DNA from: Planctomyces sp.
Lineage (GTDB): Bacteria; Planctomycetota; Planctomycetia; Planctomycetales; Planctomycetaceae
Assembly (NCBI GenBank): GCA_005791255.1
Contig: SXXK01000167.1
Location: 1-42,310 of the forward strand
Direction: 5' to 3'
Length of the DNA: 42,310 nt
Each line of letters opens with the position of its first letter. The stretch's first letter is position 1. Both the position numbers and the translations under genes were made by a program. The notes under the pieces were generated by a model. The model was not told the DNA's origin and searched no databases. It worked only from the letters and a program-made list of their open reading frames with translations. This document shows positions 23,826 to 33,577 of this stretch, piece by piece.

Positions 23826-25355
23826 TCAGATGGGCATGGGGCTGACGGAACGGATTATGGGGCGGAAGTCCATCTGGCTCAGCAGGTCCCGTTCGAGTTC
23901 GATACCGGGTGCCAGTTCCAGCAATTCGAGTCCGTCCGGCTGCAGTCGAAAGACGGCGCGTTCCGTGATGTACAGTACGTCCTGTGCCTGCTGGCGAGCC
24001 TGCAGTCCGGAGAATGAGATTTGTTCGACGTGGTGCACGAATTTGCGGATGCTGCCCTCCTGCTGGATTTGCAGTTGGCCGTTGTGTCGCTGCAGTCTGA
24101 GTCCACCGGCAGTGAGTGTGCCGCAGAAGACAAGTCTGCGGGCTGACTGGGAGATATTCACAAAGCCGCCAACGCCGGCGAAGCGGTGTTTGAAGCGGGA
24201 GACATTGACATTTCCGCAGGCATCCACTTCGGCGGCTCCAAGCGCGGCAAAATCCAGTCCTCCGCCGTCATAGAAATCGAACTGGGCGGCCGAGTCGATG
24301 ACGGCTTCAGGAAAGCGGGCGGCACCGAAGCTGAGCCCGCCAGCCGGCAGGCCTCCGATCGGGCCACTTTCCAGTGTCAGCGTGACCTGCTGCAGCAGTC
24401 CGCGTTCGGCGGCCACGGTGGCGATGCCTTCCGGAAGTCCGATGCCGAGGTTGCAGATGCTGCCGGGGCGGAGCTCCAGACAGGCTCGTTCGGCGATGAT
24501 CCGCCGAGCGGGTTCGAGCGACTCATTCGGGTCCGGCAGGGGAGGCTGCAGGGGATCTGCGGGGGAGAAGTAGTCGGGATTGCAGGATTCGGCGAATGTC
24601 TGCCAGTGTGCTTCCGGCGGCGCGAGGACGATTCGATCGACCAGCTTTCCCGGAACTTTGACGTGCTGTGGCGGTGCGGGTTTGTCGAGCAGTGACTGCA
24701 CCTGGGCAAGCACAATTCCGCCGGAATTCCGGGCTGCCTGAGCGAGTCCCAGGACATCTCCGATCACCGCTTCCTGATCCATCAGCAGATTGCCGCAGCA
24801 GTCTGCTGCCGTGGCCCGCAGCAGGGCCACGTGAATGGGGAATGCCCGATACAGCAGCCATGTCTGTCCGGCGAGCGTAACGCGTTCGACCAGTTGTTCT
24901 GTGGAGCGGCTGTTGAGTCTGCCGCCGTCGTGCAGGGGGTCAATGAAGGTGCCGATCCCGATGCGGCTGATGCAGCCGGGGCGTCCGGCAGCAATGTCGC
25001 GGAACAGCTGACAGATGACTCCCTGGGGCAGGTTCCAGGCTTCGATGTCACCGTTGAGTGCCAGTTCTCCGAGTCGTGGGGCCAGCCCCCAGTGACCTCC
25101 GATGACGCGTTTGAGCAGCCGTTTATGGGCGAGCCGGTTCAGCCCGCGGCTGTGACCATCTCCCTGACCAGCGGCGTAAACCAGTGTCAGTTCGGAAGGT
25201 GTTCCGGTCTGGAGAAAGCGGTGTTCCAGTTCGCAGGTCAGCAGTTCCGGGTGTCCGGCGCCGATAAACCCGCTGCAGGCCACCGTGGCGTTGTCGGGGA
25301 TGAGTGCGACAGCGTCGGCAGCGGAACACACCTGTCGGGGAAATCCTGTGGTCAT
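23826..25355 (-). CDS. Acyl-CoA:acetate/3-ketoacid CoA-transferase (YdiF-like)
   Basis: A 509-residue fused family I CoA-transferase with alpha and beta halves in one chain, as in YdiF or propionate CoA-transferase. The N-terminal half shows [14 protein letters not shown] and the central [22 protein letters not shown]. The C-terminal half has the active-site region [19 protein letters not shown], in which E329 is the expected catalytic glutamate that forms the CoA thioester. The ATG at 25355 overlaps the TGA of the SDR gene as ATGA, so I prefer it to an in-frame GTG two codons upstream. The neighbouring reductase suggests a 3-hydroxyacyl or 3-ketoacyl substrate, but this is inferred from context. 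Confidence 0.9.
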   Translation of the reverse strand: MTTGFPRQVCSAADAVALIPDNATVACSGFIGAGHPELLTCELEHRFLQTGTPSELTLVYAAGQGDGHSRGLNRLAHKRLLKRVIGGHWGLAPRLGELALNGDIEAWNLPQGVICQLFRDIAAGRPGCISRIGIGTFIDPLHDGGRLNSRSTEQLVERVTLAGQTWLLYRAFPIHVALLRATAADCCGNLLMDQEAVIGDVLGLAQAARNSGGIVLAQVQSLLDKPAPPQHVKVPGKLVDRIVLAPPEAHWQTFAESCNPDYFSPADPLQPPLPDPNESLEPARRIIAERACLELRPGSICNLGIGLPEGIATVAAERGLLQQVTLTLESGPIGGLPAGGLSFGAARFPEAVIDSAAQFDFYDGGGLDFAALGAAEVDACGNVNVSRFKHRFAGVGGFVNISQSARRLVFCGTLTAGGLRLQRHNGQLQIQQEGSIRKFVHHVEQISFSGLQARQQAQDVLYITERAVFRLQPDGLELLELAPGIELERDLLSQMDFRPIIRSVSPMPI

Positions 25356-26104
25356 GCCCACCAGCCACCGTTGACATGCAGAGTCTGTCCGGTGATGTAG
25401 GAGGACAGGGGGCTGCAGAGGAACAGGATCGCAGAGGCGATTTCGGAAGGTTCACCGAAGCGTTTCAGGGGAATTTGAGTCAGCATCTGAGCGCGGGCGG
25501 ATTCCGGGATGGACTGGCCCATCTCGGTCAGGACCACACCGGGTGCGACAGCATTGACATTGATGCCGCGACCGGCGAGTTCGCGGCTGAGGACTTTGGT
25601 GAGACCGATGATGCCGGATTTGGCGGCTGCGTAGTTTGCCTGACCAAAAAAGCCGATGACGGCGGAGATGGATGCGAGGTTGACGATGCGGCCTCCGTCC
25701 CGGAGCAGTGGCAGGGCCGTCTGACAGACTCGGAAAACCGCCGACAGATTGGTTTCCATCACGGCATCCCAGTCTTCGTCGGAGAGATTTTTGAGGCTGC
25801 GATCGCGCAGGATGGCGGCGTTGTTGATCAGCAGATCGAGGGCTCCGAAGCGGTCCTGGATCTGCTGCATGAGGGATTGCAGATCAGCACGTGAGCGGAC
25901 ATCGGCGGCGACTGCCAGCCCGCGTGAACCGAAGGGGGCCACGGTGTGCTCGGCTTTCGAGCGTCCGATGCCGTCCGGATCATCGAGGTAATTCACTACG
26001 ACGGACGCGCCGGTCTGGTGCAGCAGAACCGCGGTGGCCTGGCCCAGTCCCTGACCGCCGCCTGTGACGAGGGCAATTCGCCCGCTCAGATCGAGATTCA
26101 GCAT
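25352..26104 (-). CDS. SDR-family 3-oxoacyl reductase (FabG/PhaB-like)
   Basis: A 250-residue classical short-chain dehydrogenase/reductase using NAD(P)H. The cofactor motif TGGGQGLG is at 14-21, NNAAIL in the middle, and the catalytic Ser of NLASISAV and the YAAAK Tyr-Lys pair are intact. The C-terminus ([23 protein letters not shown]) is the FabG/acetoacetyl-CoA reductase type. It follows a 94-residue helical gene by 24 bases and overlaps the CoA-transferase by four, so the three form one operon. Reduction of a 3-oxoacyl-CoA is more likely than fatty-acid synthesis in this context, but sequence alone does not decide. Confidence 0.9.
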   Translation of the reverse strand: MLNLDLSGRIALVTGGGQGLGQATAVLLHQTGASVVVNYLDDPDGIGRSKAEHTVAPFGSRGLAVAADVRSRADLQSLMQQIQDRFGALDLLINNAAILRDRSLKNLSDEDWDAVMETNLSAVFRVCQTALPLLRDGGRIVNLASISAVIGFFGQANYAAAKSGIIGLTKVLSRELAGRGINVNAVAPGVVLTEMGQSIPESARAQMLTQIPLKRFGEPSEIASAILFLCSPLSSYITGQTLHVNGGWWA

Positions 26105-26128
26105 GTTTGTACTGCAGATTGAGAACTG

Positions 26129-26413
26129 TCAGAAGTTGAGGATCCGGCGAGTTTCCTGTTCTATGCTGAGCAGGTAGGCGCGGAGTTTTTCGTGAATTCC
26201 CGAGGCGAAGGCTTCGGATTCGGTGAAGGCACTCATGTGGTCATGCATTTCCTGGTCACTGACCTGTGCGGCGTCATGCACTTTGGCTGCATGTCGCAGA
26301 GCGGAGATCCGCGGCAGCAGTGACTGCTGCAGGTGTTCGCTGAGTTCGCGGGCCAGGTGTTCAGCCCGATGGAAGCGTTCCACGAGGGGAACATTTTGGG
26401 GTTGTTCGTCCAT
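26129..26413 (-). CDS. Small helical protein of unknown function, first gene of the SDR/CoA-transferase operon
   Basis: A 94-residue hydrophilic protein predicted to be almost entirely helical (VERFHRAEHLARELSEHLQQ, then HEKLRAYLLSIEQETRRIL), rich in His, Glu and Gln. No signal peptide, membrane helix or metal motif is clear. I do not recognise a family. Its tight spacing to the SDR gene suggests a partner or a granule-associated role, which is speculation. Confidence 0.65.
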   Translation of the reverse strand: MDEQPQNVPLVERFHRAEHLARELSEHLQQSLLPRISALRHAAKVHDAAQVSDQEMHDHMSAFTESEAFASGIHEKLRAYLLSIEQETRRILNF

Positions 26414-26688
26414 GGCGGTGGCTGCCTGTGAAGTTCGGGGGGTGGGAAGGAAGGGAGACGTTTGGTGATTCGTCAGGTGAGAGCCGCGGAGCAGCTTACC
26501 AGAATTATGACGGCGGGGCAGCGCTGGTTGCAGTGTGGTCGCCGGAAAGTGGGGGAAATATGCCGGATTTTGCTGTCAGAAGGCCTTGAGGTGCTGTTGA
26601 TAAAATCGCTGGCGTGTGGATTTTGCCGGACCTGACTGCGATAATTCGCGCGGGGACTGGCGGGGTGTGTTGTTTGAGGAGTTCGTCA

Positions 26689-28068
26689 ATGAGCTGGGCT
26701 GCGGGGTACTGGATTCTGCTGACGGTGGCGGTGCTGCAGTCGGCCGTACCGGAGCAGCCGGCAGCGGGCGAGGAGGGGGATTTGTGGTTGAGACTGGGGC
26801 TGCGCAGTGCGCGGCTGCAGTCGCTTGTGCTGAATGAAAATGTGGAACGGGATCAGGTTCGCAAACGACTGATGAATTCGGATGTTTCGGGTGAGCAGAC
26901 AACGCAGACTCAGACTCGGGTGAGGATTATTCCGGGAACGAACCCGCTGAAATTTGAGCTGGAGACCGTGGGTGAGGTGAGCAGTGAGACGACCGGCCTG
27001 AATGCTCAGGCGGCCGTGAACAGCAGCGGTCAGCACCGTTTTGAGGTGCTGAAGCCGCTCTGGTTTGACGGCAGTCTGTTCAGAACTCAGAAGGGTTACG
27101 GCACCATCCAGGCCTCGCAGTGGCCGCAGCGGGTGACCAGTCGTGTGGGCCAGCGGTCTCCGGCACTGGCTCCGCTGGGTGATCGACTGGCGTGGAATCA
27201 GGTGCTGCTGCTGCAGCCGCGGATCAATCGGGCGGTAGCACAGGATTTGTCGCGTGATGTGCTGCCGAAGATTGATGCGCAGGTGGAGCGCAGATTTGCT
27301 CAGCTGCAGGAGCGCTGGCGTCAACTGCAGTCAGAGCAGTCCGGCTGGCTGCCGGAGCAGCGTGTGTTGTGGTCGGCGTTTGCGACGGAGAGCGAGGCTC
27401 AGTTGAGTGCGCGGGCAGTGGCAGTCCCCGATCCGGTTATCGGGCCTGCGGAAACAGCCGCGCTGCTGCGGGAGTCTGAGGATGTGGTGCTGCTGGTTTC
27501 GGAGTCTGTGCTGGGTCGGGTGGCCAGTGCGGCTCTGGAGCGGGCACTGGCGGCCTGGGGCGGGCGACTGGTGCCGGACACTCGGCTGGAGGAGCTGCGG
27601 CAACGGCTGCGACGGCTGCAGGGGGATGAAACGGCAGCCGGGGGGACAGACGCTGCAGGGGCCGCTGCAGCCGTGGCGACGGTGTATTCGCTGGAGTTTC
27701 CGGAGCGTGAGGCGTTACGGGTGCAGTGTGTGGATGGCCGGTTGAGGGTGCTGCTGCGTTTCCGTGTGGTGCCTCGTGCCGGTCTTCCGAGTGACTGGCT
27801 GCAGGTGCGAGTGGACCTGCGGGGTGAGGTGCGTGGGGCGGGGCAGTGGCGTGTGCTGGTTGCGGGTGTGGACGTGTCCGGGGGCAGTGAGGGCTGGCTG
27901 AGTCTTGTGGGCGGAGTTCTGCGGGGTCTGGAGGGGCAGCAGGTGGGGGCTGAGCTGCCGCGGGAGTATCCGCTGGACTGGTTGCCGGGGGGGAGTCTGT
28001 ATTTGCGGCAGGTGGAGTCAGCGGGCGGGCGTTTGCGGCTGAGTGGTGTACTGAAGCAGCAGCAGTGA
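26689..28068 (+). CDS. Secreted protein of unknown function
   Basis: A 459-residue protein. The ATG at 26689 (MSWAAGYWILLTVAVLQSAV) follows GAGGAG with a seven-base spacer and opens a signal peptide. The mature chain has a beta-rich N-terminal part (TQTRVRIIPGTNPLKFELETV), a long helical region near residues 175-260 (DVLPKIDAQVERRFAQLQERW) and a C-terminal part rich in beta strands (VYSLEFPEREALRVQCVDG, then YPLDWLPGGSLYLRQVESAGG). Arg, Gln and Leu are over-represented. I recognise no family and no catalytic motif. It probably acts in the periplasm or outer envelope. Confidence 0.8.
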   Translation: MSWAAGYWILLTVAVLQSAVPEQPAAGEEGDLWLRLGLRSARLQSLVLNENVERDQVRKRLMNSDVSGEQTTQTQTRVRIIPGTNPLKFELETVGEVSSETTGLNAQAAVNSSGQHRFEVLKPLWFDGSLFRTQKGYGTIQASQWPQRVTSRVGQRSPALAPLGDRLAWNQVLLLQPRINRAVAQDLSRDVLPKIDAQVERRFAQLQERWRQLQSEQSGWLPEQRVLWSAFATESEAQLSARAVAVPDPVIGPAETAALLRESEDVVLLVSESVLGRVASAALERALAAWGGRLVPDTRLEELRQRLRRLQGDETAAGGTDAAGAAAAVATVYSLEFPEREALRVQCVDGRLRVLLRFRVVPRAGLPSDWLQVRVDLRGEVRGAGQWRVLVAGVDVSGGSEGWLSLVGGVLRGLEGQQVGAELPREYPLDWLPGGSLYLRQVESAGGRLRLSGVLKQQQ

Positions 28069-28441
28069 CTGGGGGGGGGCTGCGGGTGACTGGGACCTGG
28101 GTGTCGGGACCTGGAAAACGGGATTCGTCAACCGGCATTCGGGGAAAAGGTTTGGAAGGCGGCAGTTGTGAGTGCGGCTGGTGCTGGTGAGCGGGCGGGG
28201 CAGGATCTGCCTTGAGTGTAGTGTGCAGGGGTCGGGCAGAGGTCCGGAGTGGCACCGGAAACTCGGCGGGGGCGGACCTGTCGTGCTGGGCGAAGTTGCG
28301 CTGCGGCCTCCCGTGTTTCGGTCGCGCCCGGACCCTGAACTTCTTGACCTGGGCGGAATGCCGAGTAGAATCTGGGGTCCGCCGGACTTCTGTCAGAAGC
28401 GGGGATTGGTGGGCGGTCGGGGCGGTGTGGGAGCACTTGGG
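28069..28441 (+). other. 373-bp leader region before dnaG
   Basis: The region is G-rich (nine G at 28071-28079) and holds the dnaG promoter at 28344-28371. The dnaG frame stays open through it, but with no primase similarity and with the promoter inside it. No RNA gene is recognised. Confidence 0.6.
28344..28371 (+). promoter_or_regulatory. Sigma-70 promoter of dnaG-rpoD
   Basis: TTGACC (28344-28349) and TAGAAT (28366-28371) are 16 bases apart, each five of six bases from consensus. The predicted start near 28378 gives a leader of about 64 bases to the GTG at 28442. Confidence 0.7.
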
Positions 28442-30334
28442 GTGCAGGGCACGAACGACGATTTTCGCGAGCTTGTTCGTTCCAGCACCAATCTGGTGGA
28501 TCTGGTGGCCGAGACGGTCACACTGAAACCGCTGCATGGCGGGCGTCAGTTTGTGGGTCTGTGTCCGTTTCATGACGACCACAACCCGTCGTTTTACGTT
28601 TACCCGGAGCGTCAGTCTTATCGATGCTGGGTTTGCCAGCAGGGTGGTGATTGTTTCCGCTGGGTGATGGAGATTGAAAAGCTGTCGTTTCCGGAGGCGA
28701 TTGAAAGTCTGGCTCGCAGGGCTCGACTGGAGATTCCGCAGCGGCAGCGTGGTGCTGGCGGTGCTGATGTGCCGGGTAAGGCGGCAGCACTGGAGATTGT
28801 GGAGTGGGCGGCGAATCTGATGCATGAGGCGCTGCGGATGGGGCGTAACGCCGAGCATGCTCGCGAGTATGTGCAGAAGCGCAAGCTGACTCAGGAGACA
28901 GTTCGAAATTTTCGTTTGGGATATCATCCGGAGGATCGCTACTGGCTGATGGATCGTGCTCGCGGCAAGTACACTCCGGCGCAGCTCGTGTCTGCCGGGT
29001 TGCTGCGAGAGCGGGACGAGGGGCAGGGGTATTCGGCGATGGATCTTGCCGATCGCTTGATTTTTCCCATCTTTGACGAGCGGAGCAGGATTGTTGCATT
29101 TGGGGGACGTGTGCTGCCGGGGCGTAACGACCAAAACCGCGGCAAGTACTGGAACAGTCAGGAGAGCGGGATTTTTCAGAAGCGGCGTACGATGTACGCG
29201 TTTGACCGTTCGCGGGAGACGATTCGGCGTCAGGGATTTGTGATAATTGTCGAAGGCTACATGGACTGCATTGCCTGCCACCAGGCGGGCGTGCTGAATG
29301 CCGTGGCGACGCTGGGAACAGCACTGACTGAAGAGCATGTTCGATTTTTGCGACGGTTTGCACCGCGAGTGGTGCTGGTTTACGACAGTGATGACGCCGG
29401 GCAACGCGCGGCAGAACGGTCAATTTCGCAATTCATCGCACAGGATCTTGATCTCAGAATTCTGAATGTTCCGTCAGGAAAGGATCCTGCGGACTATCTT
29501 GAAGATCACAGCCGTGAAGAGTTTCTGGCGTTGACGGAGTCGGCGTCTGAGGCGTGGGAATACAAGTTGCAGTCGGTGCTGAAGCGGACTGGAACCGCGA
29601 CGGTGGCTGGTCGGCAGCAGATTTTGGGGCAGATGCTGGAGTTTCTGGCGGGGTCTCAGGGGTTGTCAGGGACGGTTCGCGAGGATTTGATCCTGCGAAA
29701 TGTTTGCTGGCGGGTTCAGGTGGACGAGCGGGTAGCGCGGCAGCAGCTGGCGGAACTTCGCGGGACGGCTCAGAAGAAGCTGGTTCTGCGTCGTCCGGAC
29801 GAAGCTGCGGAAGCGGTTCCGGCGCGTCCTGAGAATGCTCTGGATCGAGCTGAGCGGGAGCTGCTGGAGATTCTGCTGACATGTCCTGACATGATTGAGA
29901 TTGTCGGGCGGCATCTGGGATCGGGTGATTTCAGGAATGTGCAGCATCAGCGATTGCTGTCGTTGTGCATTGATCTGTGGAAGGAGGAGGGGGAGCTGCC
30001 GGAGCTGAGCCGTCTGATCAGTCGGGCGGATTCGGATTCGGAGCTGCTGAACCTGATCAATTCGGTTGTGGATTCGGCTGAGGTCAAGGGGATTTTTCGT
30101 TTGATGTCTGATGGTGCTGAGGGTCAGGTTGCCGGTTCGATTCCAGTGCATCTTGAGCGTGTGCTGGGGCCGTTGCTGGAGCAGCGTGACAGGCCTGAAG
30201 GGCAGTTGTCGCGACAGATGCAGGCTGAGGGTGGCCCGGCGGCCGGACAACTGGACGAGCGGGCCAGAGCAGCGCTGAAGAAGCTGACGGACTTCCGTCG
30301 GAATCAGGCGGGGAATTCAGGAACATTCAAGTGA
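28442..30334 (+). CDS. dnaG: DNA primase DnaG
   Basis: A 630-residue primase making RNA primers at the replication fork. The N-terminal CHC2 zinc ribbon is C41-P-F-H44 with C62 and C65 (YRCWVCQQGGD). The core includes LGYHPEDRYWL and FGGRVLPGRNDQNRGKYWNS, then the TOPRIM domain: VIIVEGYMD near 266 and VVLVYDSDDAGQRAAERSI near 310, holding the metal-binding acids. The C-terminal region is the helicase-interaction part. The GTG at 28442 is chosen because GGGAG lies eight bases upstream, family homology begins there, and an upstream in-frame ATG at 28358 sits inside the promoter. Normal family length. Confidence 0.95.
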   Translation: MQGTNDDFRELVRSSTNLVDLVAETVTLKPLHGGRQFVGLCPFHDDHNPSFYVYPERQSYRCWVCQQGGDCFRWVMEIEKLSFPEAIESLARRARLEIPQRQRGAGGADVPGKAAALEIVEWAANLMHEALRMGRNAEHAREYVQKRKLTQETVRNFRLGYHPEDRYWLMDRARGKYTPAQLVSAGLLRERDEGQGYSAMDLADRLIFPIFDERSRIVAFGGRVLPGRNDQNRGKYWNSQESGIFQKRRTMYAFDRSRETIRRQGFVIIVEGYMDCIACHQAGVLNAVATLGTALTEEHVRFLRRFAPRVVLVYDSDDAGQRAAERSISQFIAQDLDLRILNVPSGKDPADYLEDHSREEFLALTESASEAWEYKLQSVLKRTGTATVAGRQQILGQMLEFLAGSQGLSGTVREDLILRNVCWRVQVDERVARQQLAELRGTAQKKLVLRRPDEAAEAVPARPENALDRAERELLEILLTCPDMIEIVGRHLGSGDFRNVQHQRLLSLCIDLWKEEGELPELSRLISRADSDSELLNLINSVVDSAEVKGIFRLMSDGAEGQVAGSIPVHLERVLGPLLEQRDRPEGQLSRQMQAEGGPAAGQLDERARAALKKLTDFRRNQAGNSGTFK

Positions 30335-30405
30335 TTTGACGGATGTCTGGAACTGAGACGTGCCTGGCGGGGTTGCACCTGCTGTGGTTATTCGGAGCTG
30401 AAGCA

Positions 30406-32052
30406 ATGCGTTGTCTTGATGAAGGTCTGCGAACGCTGGTCGAAGCCGGTTTGAAGCACGGCCGGCTGACGTTTTCTCAGGTGAATTCCTATCTGCCTGA
30501 CGAGGCGCCCGATCCGGTGCATCTGGACAACCTGATCATCTGTCTGGAAGAGCTGAACATTCAGCTGGTACCGGACCCCGAGGTGGCTCAGGCGGCGGTT
30601 CCGCTTGTGGTGCGGAAGAAACGCAAACAGGAAATCCGAATAGACGACGAGGGTCGTGGTTCGGAGGATCCGATTCGGGTGTATCTGAGTCAGATGGGTG
30701 AGATTCCATTGCTCACCCGCGAGGAAGAGATCTTTCTGGCGAAGCAGATCGAGGTGACTCGGCGTCGTTTTCGCCGCACACTGCTGTCCACAGAGTTTGC
30801 TCTGAATTACTGCCATGAAACACTGCAGCGGGTGCATCGCGGCGAGCTGCCCTTTGACCGCACAATCAAGGTGTCGATGACGGAAAGCCTTGAGAAGGAG
30901 CAGATTCTGGGGCGGATGCCGATCAATCTGGCAACGATTGCGGACATGCGTCGGCGGGACCGTGAGGACTACGAGCTGCTGAAGTCCGGGACTCTGTCTG
31001 CTCAGGATCGCGCTGCGGTACAGCAGCGTCTGCAGGAACGTCGTCGCCGCTGCGTGACATTGCTGGAGGAACTCAGCCTGCGGACTCAGCGGCTGCAGCC
31101 GTGCATGAAGAGTCTGGAGCAGATTTCGGCGCGGATGACCGAACTGCACGAGCAGATTGAAAGTCTGCAGAATCTGCAATCGGCCGCTGATGAGAGTCGG
31201 CATCTGCAGCGGGAGCTTGACGAGTTGCAGGCACTGACTCAGGAAACACCGGCCTCCCTGGCGGCTCGAGTGCGGTCGATTCATCAGCGTCACAACGAGT
31301 ACGACAAGGCGATGCGTGATCTGTCGGGGGGTAATCTGCGGCTGGTCGTATCGATCGCCAAGAAGTATCGCAACCGGGGGTTGACATTCCTCGATCTGAT
31401 TCAGGAGGGCAACACGGGACTGATGCGTGCTGTGGACAAGTATGAGTACCGCCGTGGCTACAAGTTTTCGACATACGCTACCTGGTGGATTCGTCAGGCC
31501 ATTACTCGGGCCATCGCAGATCAGGCTCGTACCATCCGCGTGCCTGTGCACATGATCGAGGCGATGACGAAACTGCGAACGGCGCAGCGACTGCTGCTGC
31601 AGGAAATTGGTCGTGAGCCAACGGTTGAGGAAACTGCTGAAAAGGCCGGGGTGGCGCTGGAGGAAGCCCGCAGGGTTCTGAGGATTTCCCGTCAGCCGGT
31701 CAGTCTGGACAAGCCGATTGGTGAGGGCGACGACAGTGCCTTTGGGGACTTCATTGAGGACCGTGGCAACGACAGTCCGGTCAGCAACGCAGCATCTGAG
31801 ATGCTGAAGGACAAAATTGACCTCGTGCTGAAGACTCTGACATATCGCGAGCGTGAGATCATCAAGCTGCGATACGGACTGGGAGACGGTTACACGTATA
31901 CGCTTGAGGAAGTTGGCCGCATCTTCAAGGTGACACGCGAACGCGTCCGTCAGATTGAGGCCAAGGCGGTCCGGAAGCTCCAGCACCCTGTCCGCAGTCG
32001 GCAGCTGCAGGGCTTTCTTGAGGGCATCGCTGCGGTGGCGGCCGGTCACTGA
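30406..32052 (+). CDS. rpoD: RNA polymerase primary sigma factor RpoD
   Basis: A 548-residue sigma-70. The N-terminus has a region 1.1-like segment ([21 protein letters not shown]), then region 1.2 ([21 protein letters not shown]). A long helical non-conserved region (about residues 150-290) follows. Region 2 is at 306-375 ([43 protein letters not shown]), region 3 follows, and region 4 has [19 protein letters not shown] and the [24 protein letters not shown] at about 500-520. The ATG at 30406 has GGAG eight bases upstream. It is co-transcribed with dnaG in the classic macromolecular synthesis operon. Confidence 0.96.
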   Translation: MRCLDEGLRTLVEAGLKHGRLTFSQVNSYLPDEAPDPVHLDNLIICLEELNIQLVPDPEVAQAAVPLVVRKKRKQEIRIDDEGRGSEDPIRVYLSQMGEIPLLTREEEIFLAKQIEVTRRRFRRTLLSTEFALNYCHETLQRVHRGELPFDRTIKVSMTESLEKEQILGRMPINLATIADMRRRDREDYELLKSGTLSAQDRAAVQQRLQERRRRCVTLLEELSLRTQRLQPCMKSLEQISARMTELHEQIESLQNLQSAADESRHLQRELDELQALTQETPASLAARVRSIHQRHNEYDKAMRDLSGGNLRLVVSIAKKYRNRGLTFLDLIQEGNTGLMRAVDKYEYRRGYKFSTYATWWIRQAITRAIADQARTIRVPVHMIEAMTKLRTAQRLLLQEIGREPTVEETAEKAGVALEEARRVLRISRQPVSLDKPIGEGDDSAFGDFIEDRGNDSPVSNAASEMLKDKIDLVLKTLTYREREIIKLRYGLGDGYTYTLEEVGRIFKVTRERVRQIEAKAVRKLQHPVRSRQLQGFLEGIAAVAAGH

Positions 32053-32092
32053 TGCGATCGTCCGGCGGTTAACAGGACGGTGGAAATCCTGC

Positions 32093-32124
32093 AGACAGCC
32101 GGCGTGCAGAAACGTCGGCTGTCT
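32093..32124. terminator. Hairpin between rpoD and the phytase-like gene
   Basis: AGACAGCCG (32093-32101) pairs perfectly with CGGCTGTCT (32116-32124). It lies between convergent genes and can stop rpoD transcription and possibly the opposite transcript. No long U run. Confidence 0.6.
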
Positions 32125-32145
32125 GTGTTCAGGGTTCGGCCAGTG

Positions 32146-33354
32146 TCAGCGACTTTGCGTGCCGGCCGGTATCGACCCGGGTGGCAGTGCGAAGACCCAC
32201 AGCAGTGAAGCGTTCTGCGATTCAAAGTCATTGTCGCTGCTCAGGATCAGGGTTTGCCTGCCATCGGGCAGTGGCGGGCCGAGGGTCAGTCCCTCGATTT
32301 TCTCGGGCATGTTTTTCCCGGCCAGTTTCCAGCGCGGATCCAGCAGGTCCAGCAGCACGGTGCGGGTGACGGGTTGAATGTTGTTGTCGCGGAGGTTTCG
32401 GGGCAGTGTGGTCATTCCGGTCACGCTGGTGGCTCCGGTCAGAGACACGACGATCAGTTTCCGGTGGGCAGCTTCTTCACCGGCGTTGCCGTCACGTTCA
32501 AGCACGAGCAGTCGGCCGTCGGAAAGTGCGAGTATTTCGCTGTTGCCGTTGTCGGGGCTGTCCATGACATAGACATATTCGGCCACTGTTTCGCCCTGCA
32601 GAGTCAGCTGCAGCAGTCGGCAGTGCGTGCCGACGACTTTGCCATCCTTGCGTGTGCCATCCTGGATGAGCGGGCCCTGCATGAGTCCGTACAGGTGTTT
32701 TCCGTCGGGGGAAACAGCGAGGCACTCCATGCCCCGATTGGAGGCTCGACCGCTGCTGTTGCCTTCAGTTTCGATTTTGCGATCGCCGTGGGGTGTGGCA
32801 ACCTGCAGTGCGGGTGGGAGTGGCAGCGAGCGAACTTCGCGACCGGACGAGTTGAATTCCACAATTTCGGGACCGTATTCATCGGAGATGAAGATGCGGC
32901 CGTCGGGGCCGAAGCGGAAGCCTTCGGGATCGAATCGGCGTCCCCGTTCGGAGTCAGCGGCCAGGATTGTGGCGCGGCCGGTGAGTGGTTTGCCGCTGGC
33001 ATCGGTGAGTGGAACGGTGTGTTTGAGTGTGAGTGTGACAGCAGGCTGCCGGCCTGGGCTGATCAGCAGTTCAAACAGCTGGAAGCGGCAGGGGTAGCTG
33101 ACGGCGCCGTCGTCGGGACCGCGGTCCGAGAGGGCAGCGAGCAGGCCGGTGCGGGGGGCATAGTCCAAAGCGGAAAAGCCTCCCAGCCGATTGACTCGTT
33201 CGCCATTTTCGAGGGTCCGGGTGTCGTTGGAGAGGTCGAGCTGGTCGCCGGGGATGGTGGCGGTACCGATCAGCTGTATTCCGTCATCTGCAGTGGTGTG
33301 TCTGGGGTGCAGGAGCAGAAGAGCGAGCAGCAGAAATGTGCGGATGGATGGCAC
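32146..33354 (-). CDS. Secreted esterase-like/phytase-like protein (PF13449 type)
   Basis: A 402-residue secreted beta-propeller protein. A signal peptide (FLLLALLLLHPRHTTA) opens it. The family pattern is LGGFSALDYAPRTGLLAALSDRG near 56-78, RGRRFDPEGFRFGPDGRIFISDEYGPEI, then RGMECLAVSPDGKHLYGLMQGPLIQDG, MDSPDNGNSEILALSDGRLLVLERD and KIEGLTLGPPLPDGRQTLILSSDNDF. Members are annotated as having esterase-like activity of phytase; the substrate is unproven. Single gene, convergent with rpoD and divergent from the MoxR gene. Confidence 0.82.
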   Translation of the reverse strand: MPSIRTFLLLALLLLHPRHTTADDGIQLIGTATIPGDQLDLSNDTRTLENGERVNRLGGFSALDYAPRTGLLAALSDRGPDDGAVSYPCRFQLFELLISPGRQPAVTLTLKHTVPLTDASGKPLTGRATILAADSERGRRFDPEGFRFGPDGRIFISDEYGPEIVEFNSSGREVRSLPLPPALQVATPHGDRKIETEGNSSGRASNRGMECLAVSPDGKHLYGLMQGPLIQDGTRKDGKVVGTHCRLLQLTLQGETVAEYVYVMDSPDNGNSEILALSDGRLLVLERDGNAGEEAAHRKLIVVSLTGATSVTGMTTLPRNLRDNNIQPVTRTVLLDLLDPRWKLAGKNMPEKIEGLTLGPPLPDGRQTLILSSDNDFESQNASLLWVFALPPGSIPAGTQSR

Positions 33355-33577
33355 CTGAGGATGCTCCGTGGAGTGTTTTCGGTTGGAATTTGGGGTGGAT
33401 AATGCCGGTTTCGGGGGGATTCGTCCTGTGCAGGGCGGTCGGCTTCACGGAAATTTCACAATCTGGCGATTTGGGCGGTCGGTTGACAATTGTGACGGGA
33501 TCAGGCAGAAGGGGGGCGTGGCGGGTGGTTTCCGCGAGTGCGGGGCCGCGTCACGGTAAGTTTTCTGATCGAAGACC

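Noticed and set aside
27437-29404. 655-codon open frame on the minus strand
   Set aside because: Antisense to the secreted protein and dnaG; Pro/His/Arg-rich composition without motifs.
30388-32049. 553-codon open frame antisense to rpoD
   Set aside because: It mirrors rpoD exactly, which has all sigma-70 regions; composition is Gln/Leu/Arg-rich without family resemblance.
33484-33489. TTGACA upstream of the MoxR gene considered as a promoter
   Set aside because: The -35 is perfect but no acceptable -10 lies 16-18 bases downstream.
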